Positions 32,101 to 34,844 of a stretch of 34,844 nucleotides of DNA are shown here, piece after piece. Source of the stretch: Gammaproteobacteria bacterium (lineage in GTDB: Bacteria > Pseudomonadota > Gammaproteobacteria > DSM-16500); assembly GCA_013287085.1 (NCBI GenBank), contig JABDEM010000014.1, positions 1 through 34,844 of the forward strand. Reading direction: 5' to 3'. The notes beneath the pieces are model-generated. The model was not told where the DNA came from, made no database searches, and saw only the letters and a list, made by a program, of their open reading frames with translations. Position 1 is the stretch's first letter. The number at the start of each line of letters is the position of its first letter. Made by a program: the position numbers and the translations under genes.

Positions 32101-34844
32101 CCAAGTACTTTAACTAGTTTTACATTAGCAGATACTTTACCAGGCGCAAATTTCTTTACGACTAATGCAACGACTTATACGGTTGTATCAGGCGGTGGCA
32201 CTTACACAGGTTCCGATACCTCAGGTACATGGACGGGTAGTTTAGCTTCCGGTAGTCATGTTGTATTACAGCTCATAGGCGCAGTTCCAGCTGGCGCTGA
32301 TACGCATGGTACAGATACCATGCAAAACGTAGTAACCATTACTCCACCAACTGGCGAAGGCACACCAGTTACTGCAACCGATGTCGATAATTTACATCCG
32401 CAAGCAGATGTTTCTTTAACTAAATTAGTGGATGGTGTACATACAGAGTCAGTCAATGTAGGAACGACGGTTCACTTTGTCGTAACAGTAGATAATGCAG
32501 GCCCTAGTACTGCAGCTTCAGTTAATGTTGCAGATTTATTTCCGAATAGTGGTAATTTAAGCTTTGGTGCCGCAACTGTTTCAACCGGTACTTATGATGC
32601 TGGCACAGGCACTTGGACGATTGGAAATTTAGCACCAAACACTCCAGTAACTTTATCAGTCAATGCAACGGTTAATGCTCCTAGTAATGAAACTACTACT
32701 TTTAATTTTGATAATGTTACTCAATCAGGCTTAAGTGCTTATACTTTATATGCTTATAACGCAGGCACTGCATTTGTAACAGGAACATCCTTAAATACAG
32801 CAGGTGCTGATGGTACAGTTTCAATTGCAACATTCCATGATGGTATTGGTGTAGTAACAAGTACCAATACTTCACATTATGCATCACCTGCATTACCAGA
32901 AATTAATTATGATCCCGTTTCCAATCACACAGAAGCACTTGCTGTACAATTAAATTATGCTGCAGTTGAAGCTAATATTACTCTCACAAAATTCTTCCCA
33001 GCAGAAAACGGTGGTGATGGTGAATATGGTGTGGTCACCGCATTTGATGCGAATCAACATGTTATTGGTAGCGTATTCTTTGGACCTGCACAAAACGGCA
33101 TTCCAGCTTCGTTAAGTGGCGCACCCTTTGTTCCAGTAGTTTATAGTGATGCTCCTAATGGAATTGGCTCAATTACGATTAGCGATAATATGTTTGGCGG
33201 AACGGCTTTCCAATATTTAGCTTTTAGCGCCTTACCTTATGGTGCAGGTGTCGTTAACAACACAGCAAACCCAACAGGCGGGTCAGTTGATAGTAGCGAT
33301 TACTATTTAGAAAAAATTACTTATTCCCAAGCAGTGACTATCAACGGAACCACTAATACTGCAACAGTATCTTCGCCATCCGATACTACTCCAAATAATA
33401 ATACCGACAGCGCAACCGTTACTCCTAACTCAGCGGATTTAGCAGTTCATATTAATAATGGCACTAGCGCAACTCCAGGAACGAATGATACTTACACCAT
33501 AACAGTTACTAATAATGGCCCAACTGCATTAACCAGTTTCAACTTAGCTAATATCATCCCAAGTGGTTTTGATGGCGTTGCAACTTATTCAGTTGCAGCA
33601 GGTGATGGCACATACGTTAGCTCAACCGGTGTTTGGACACTTCCAGGCGGAAATCCATTATCTCAAGGCGATACGGTTACATTAAGTGTGACTGGACATA
33701 TTGATCCAGCAGCTATTGGTGGTTTAACCGATGAAGTTGTTGTAGCAAATCCTACAGGAATTGTTGATCCTAATCTTGCGAATAATGTTTCGATTAGTAA
33801 TGTGCCCTTAGTTCCAGAAGCTACTTTAACCTTAACGAAAGACGATGGTAAAACTTCTGTTACTGCAGGTGCTAGCGATACTTACACCATAACAGTTACC
33901 AATAGCGGTTCAAGCGATGCTTATAATGTTGTAGTTTCAGATCCTAGACCTAACAATTTCTCAGTAACCAATTCAGGTGGAGCAACCTTAGTTGGCAGTA
34001 CTTATGAATGGACCATTTCCGATTTAGCTGCTGGTGGATCCAGTGTCTTCTCAATTACAGGTACCATTGCAGCAAGCGATGCAGCATCAAACTTCACTAA
34101 CGTTGTCAGTGCACAAGGTACCGATACCAATCTTTCAGTTGCATCAGATATCGATACTTTAGTTCAAAGCGCTCATTTAAATATTACTAAAGATGATGGT
34201 AAAACTTCTGTTACCGCAGGTGCTAGCGATGTTTACACAATTACAGTTTCAAACACTGGAACAAGCGATGCACACAATGTCGTAGTATCAGATCCTATAC
34301 CTAACAATTTCTCAGTCACCAATCCAGGTGGAGCAACCTTAGTTGGCAGTACTTATGAATGGACCATTTCCGATTTAGCTGCTGGTGGATCCAGTGTCTT
34401 CTCAATTACAGGCACTATTGCAGCAAGCGACAATGCACCAAACTTCACTAATGCTGTTACTGCCCAAGGTACAGGTACTAATGTTGCTAGCGGATTAGAT
34501 ACCGATACTTTAGTTCAAAGCGCTCATTTAAATATTACTAAAGATGATGGTAAAACTTCTGTTACCGCAGGTGCTAGCGATGTTTACACAATTACAGTTT
34601 CAAACACTGGAACAAGCGATGCACACAATGTCGTAGTATCAGATCCTATACCTAACAATTTCTCAGTCACCAATCCAGGTGGAGCAACCTTAGTTGGCAG
34701 TACTTATGAATGGACCATTTCCGATTTAGCTGCTGGTGGATCCAGTGTCTTCTCAATTACAGGCACTATTGCAGCAAGCGACAATGCACCAAACTTCACT
34801 AATGCTGTTACTGCCCAAGGTACAGGTACTAATGTTGCTAGCGG
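29101..34844 (+). CDS. Giant DUF11-repeat adhesin, N-terminal part; probable type I secretion cargo
   Basis: Open from the ATG at 29101 to the window end with no stop: at least 1,914 codons. GAGGAG lies at 29084-29089. Residues 1-100 have no Sec signal peptide and are polar, rich in Ser, Thr, Asn, Gly and His (NGH is repeated). From about residue 200 the protein is a string of DUF11-type beta-sandwich modules with the signature Y-T-I-T-V-T-N-x-G-P followed by a D-x-x-P strand. Three DUF11 variants plus a further insert domain make a supermodule present twice, then a 351-bp tandem array begins. I noticed no Cys in the translation. Position just downstream of the LapB/LapC-like pair, lack of a signal peptide, and architecture point to a type I-secreted surface adhesin. 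The C-terminal RTX-type secretion signal would be beyond the window. A LapG-type cleavage site could not be assigned. Confidence 0.88.
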   Translation, partial: MATTGNGKTAGVQHTSKSSTSNTTDHTSSNVAPTKVVSSNGHQPHEAQPITNGHANGHVVADSNSNLINAAFSIFGTEAHAAEADALAQPVKPLSPETLGTFFNTVGWDGTGGKFQDTSHTVSIHDTGYSDTINYAAPGISDSLLKAYVPISINPFIDFGIPTNYIPYNFGEYQLPGGILTPQLNIFTFPHTTQVITPVTDLGVTISPHSGTVVPGTVEDYTITITNHGPTTVTSFTLGDILPSFLDNPVLGTSSSGNFVLTDNHDGSWTGVLPVGASITIPLTGTINPAATGNIVDTVNIVDTTSGVVDSDTADKQDTSVLTLTPESNLSVVKADSAGGDSSTQTHGTPIPGDPAGFTYHITVTNNGPSTVTSFTFADALPSTQFFIPGANTYIVTSGTYSGTDTSGTWTGILNPGQSVEFSLAGTIPADAETHGTTMQNTVTVTPPSGTGGTATDIDNLTPEANVTILKLVDGQHSEAVYPGENVTFTVQVTNSGPSYATNVSVADIFPTTGISFLTPTETQGTFSGNTWNIGNLAPGTQTLTVHAIIAGIDAPNSATYNFSNNPSTSFSNNGFTVTLHGYDATYSTANTPNFESAPGILNLTGNALITTSGTGTDGPNNPSNLNGSSGDGIFTAQGNSHYSVDALNQINHNTFTGNTEAIVADLGATNVVQATVTVAHLILGENGGDGEYGAITAFDSTGHALGTVFFGQNQNGVPASINTIPYALGGVAKFVPADYTIANDGGTATINLSDSMFGGTPFEYLAFTSIPYGAGSVLTSPLVTNDSSDYFLKQITISTEGTVSTITNTATVSSDQSQSSSSSATVTPESADLAVAINDGTSHVPGTNDSYTITVTNNGPTTVSSFNLSNFLPAGFDGTATYSASTGTFSGNTWSGLTLANGQSITLTVSGHIDPAAVGGLTDQVIISNPLDTSSHSIVDPNLANNEAISNVPLTPEVSLSVVKSDSAGGTSAGAGTPGTVIPGDTAGLTYSITITNNGPSTLTSFTLADTLPGANFFTTNATTYTVVSGGGTYTGSDTSGTWTGSLASGSHVVLQLIGAVPAGADTHGTDTMQNVVTITPPTGEGTPVTATDVDNLHPQADVSLTKLVDGVHTESVNVGTTVHFVVTVDNAGPSTAASVNVADLFPNSGNLSFGAATVSTGTYDAGTGTWTIGNLAPNTPVTLSVNATVNAPSNETTTFNFDNVTQSGLSAYTLYAYNAGTAFVTGTSLNTAGADGTVSIATFHDGIGVVTSTNTSHYASPALPEINYDPVSNHTEALAVQLNYAAVEANITLTKFFPAENGGDGEYGVVTAFDANQHVIGSVFFGPAQNGIPASLSGAPFVPVVYSDAPNGIGSITISDNMFGGTAFQYLAFSALPYGAGVVNNTANPTGGSVDSSDYYLEKITYSQAVTINGTTNTATVSSPSDTTPNNNTDSATVTPNSADLAVHINNGTSATPGTNDTYTITVTNNGPTALTSFNLANIIPSGFDGVATYSVAAGDGTYVSSTGVWTLPGGNPLSQGDTVTLSVTGHIDPAAIGGLTDEVVVANPTGIVDPNLANNVSISNVPLVPEATLTLTKDDGKTSVTAGASDTYTITVTNSGSSDAYNVVVSDPRPNNFSVTNSGGATLVGSTYEWTISDLAAGGSSVFSITGTIAASDAASNFTNVVSAQGTDTNLSVASDIDTLVQSAHLNITKDDGKTSVTAGASDVYTITVSNTGTSDAHNVVVSDPIPNNFSVTNPGGATLVGSTYEWTISDLAAGGSSVFSITGTIAASDNAPNFTNAVTAQGTGTNVASGLDTDTLVQSAHLNITKDDGKTSVTAGASDVYTITVSNTGTSDAHNVVVSDPIPNNFSVTNPGGATLVGSTYEWTISDLAAGGSSVFSITGTIAASDNAPNFTNAVTAQGTGTNVAS
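29701..33432 (+). repeat. Two copies of a three-DUF11 supermodule of about 1.85-1.9 kb
   Basis: Module A (DLGV/ADLAV, VPGT, YTIT) begins at 29701, 31594 and 33433. Module B (LSVVK.DSAGG, IPGD) begins near 30090 and 31983. Module C (V.LTKLVDG.H.E) begins near 30490 and 32400 and carries the ENGGDGEYG insert. Periods are about 1,896 and 1,839 bases. Copies are clearly homologous in protein but diverged in DNA; the third A copy leads into the tandem array rather than into B. Confidence 0.8.
33802..34844 (+). repeat. Tandem 351-bp (117-residue) repeats in the adhesin
   Basis: Three units are visible: 33802-34152, 34153-34503, and 34504-34844 (cut by the window end). Each encodes one DUF11-like module, from LTKDDGKTSVTAGASD through NNFSVTN, GATLVGSTYEWTISDLAAGG and GTIAASD. 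Units 2 and 3 match base for base over all 342 comparable positions (34152-34493 against 34503-34844). Unit 1 is partly diverged but shares long identical blocks. The array almost certainly continues beyond the window. Confidence 0.93.

Noticed and set aside
30351..32456. Short minus-strand open frames inside the adhesin
   Set aside because: Repeat-induced shadows of the Val/Thr-rich coding strand; they recur at equivalent module positions and resemble no known protein.
33802..34844. CRISPR-like direct repeats
   Set aside because: The repeats are 351 bp, directly tandem without spacers and in frame with the adhesin, so they are protein-coding repeats.
1..34844. tRNA genes, rRNA genes and insertion sequences
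   Set aside because: The intergenic gaps are all short and show no cloverleaf, rRNA or transposase-like signal on reading; a covariance or profile search would settle this.

Overview
The window is AT-rich bacterial chromosomal DNA, most likely from a gammaproteobacterium. The conserved block glyQ-glyS-gmhB-plsC, a MnmE C-terminus, oligopeptidase A (prlC) and a LapB/LapC-like type I secretion pair support this. An F-box plus ankyrin protein, a POT peptide importer, MHYT and CHASE2 signalling proteins and a eukaryotic-UMP-synthase-like pyrE/pyrF pair suggest a host-associated Legionellales-type organism (Legionella/Coxiella/Berkiella relatives). That placement is inference. No tRNA, rRNA, CRISPR or insertion sequence was recognised, and no gap between genes exceeds about 220 bases.

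Layout. 1-506 is the 3' end of mnmE. 561-2576 is an F-box/ankyrin protein resembling secreted effectors. 2697-4552 (minus) is a pyrE-pyrF-small ORF operon; pyrE and pyrF share one reading frame and are separated by a single stop codon plus one triplet. 4643-9494 holds a FecR-domain periplasmic protein, a CHASE2 adenylate cyclase on the opposite strand and a ShlB/FhaC-type outer-membrane transporter with no visible TpsA partner. 9498-11669 (minus) is a KAP-family NTPase. 11748-15260 (minus) is a prlC-POT transporter operon for peptide breakdown and uptake. 15317-21076 is a signalling cluster: an MHYT histidine kinase reading leftward, and a REC-GAF-PAS-HK-REC hybrid kinase plus a receiver protein reading rightward. 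The receiver protein ends in a cyclase domain that lacks both metal aspartates. 21121-25391 is glyQ-glyS-gmhB-plsC. 25494-28879 is the type I secretion ABC transporter and its membrane-fusion protein, ended by a strong terminator. 29101 to the window end is a giant, open-ended adhesin of DUF11-type repeats, the presumed cargo of that transporter.

The strongest items for a second look are: (a) the cyclase domain at 19520-21076, which keeps the adenine and transition-state residues but not the metal Asps, like the C2 half of animal adenylyl cyclases, next to a complete class III cyclase about 12 kb away; (b) the UMP-synthase-like pyrE/pyrF pair split by one stop codon; (c) the giant adhesin, with a repeated three-DUF11 supermodule, an unidentified insert domain carrying ENGGDGEYG, and a terminal 351-bp tandem array with two copies identical over 342 bases; (d) a small ORF with a papain-fold-like GH...NxSH pattern in which the expected Cys would be Asn.
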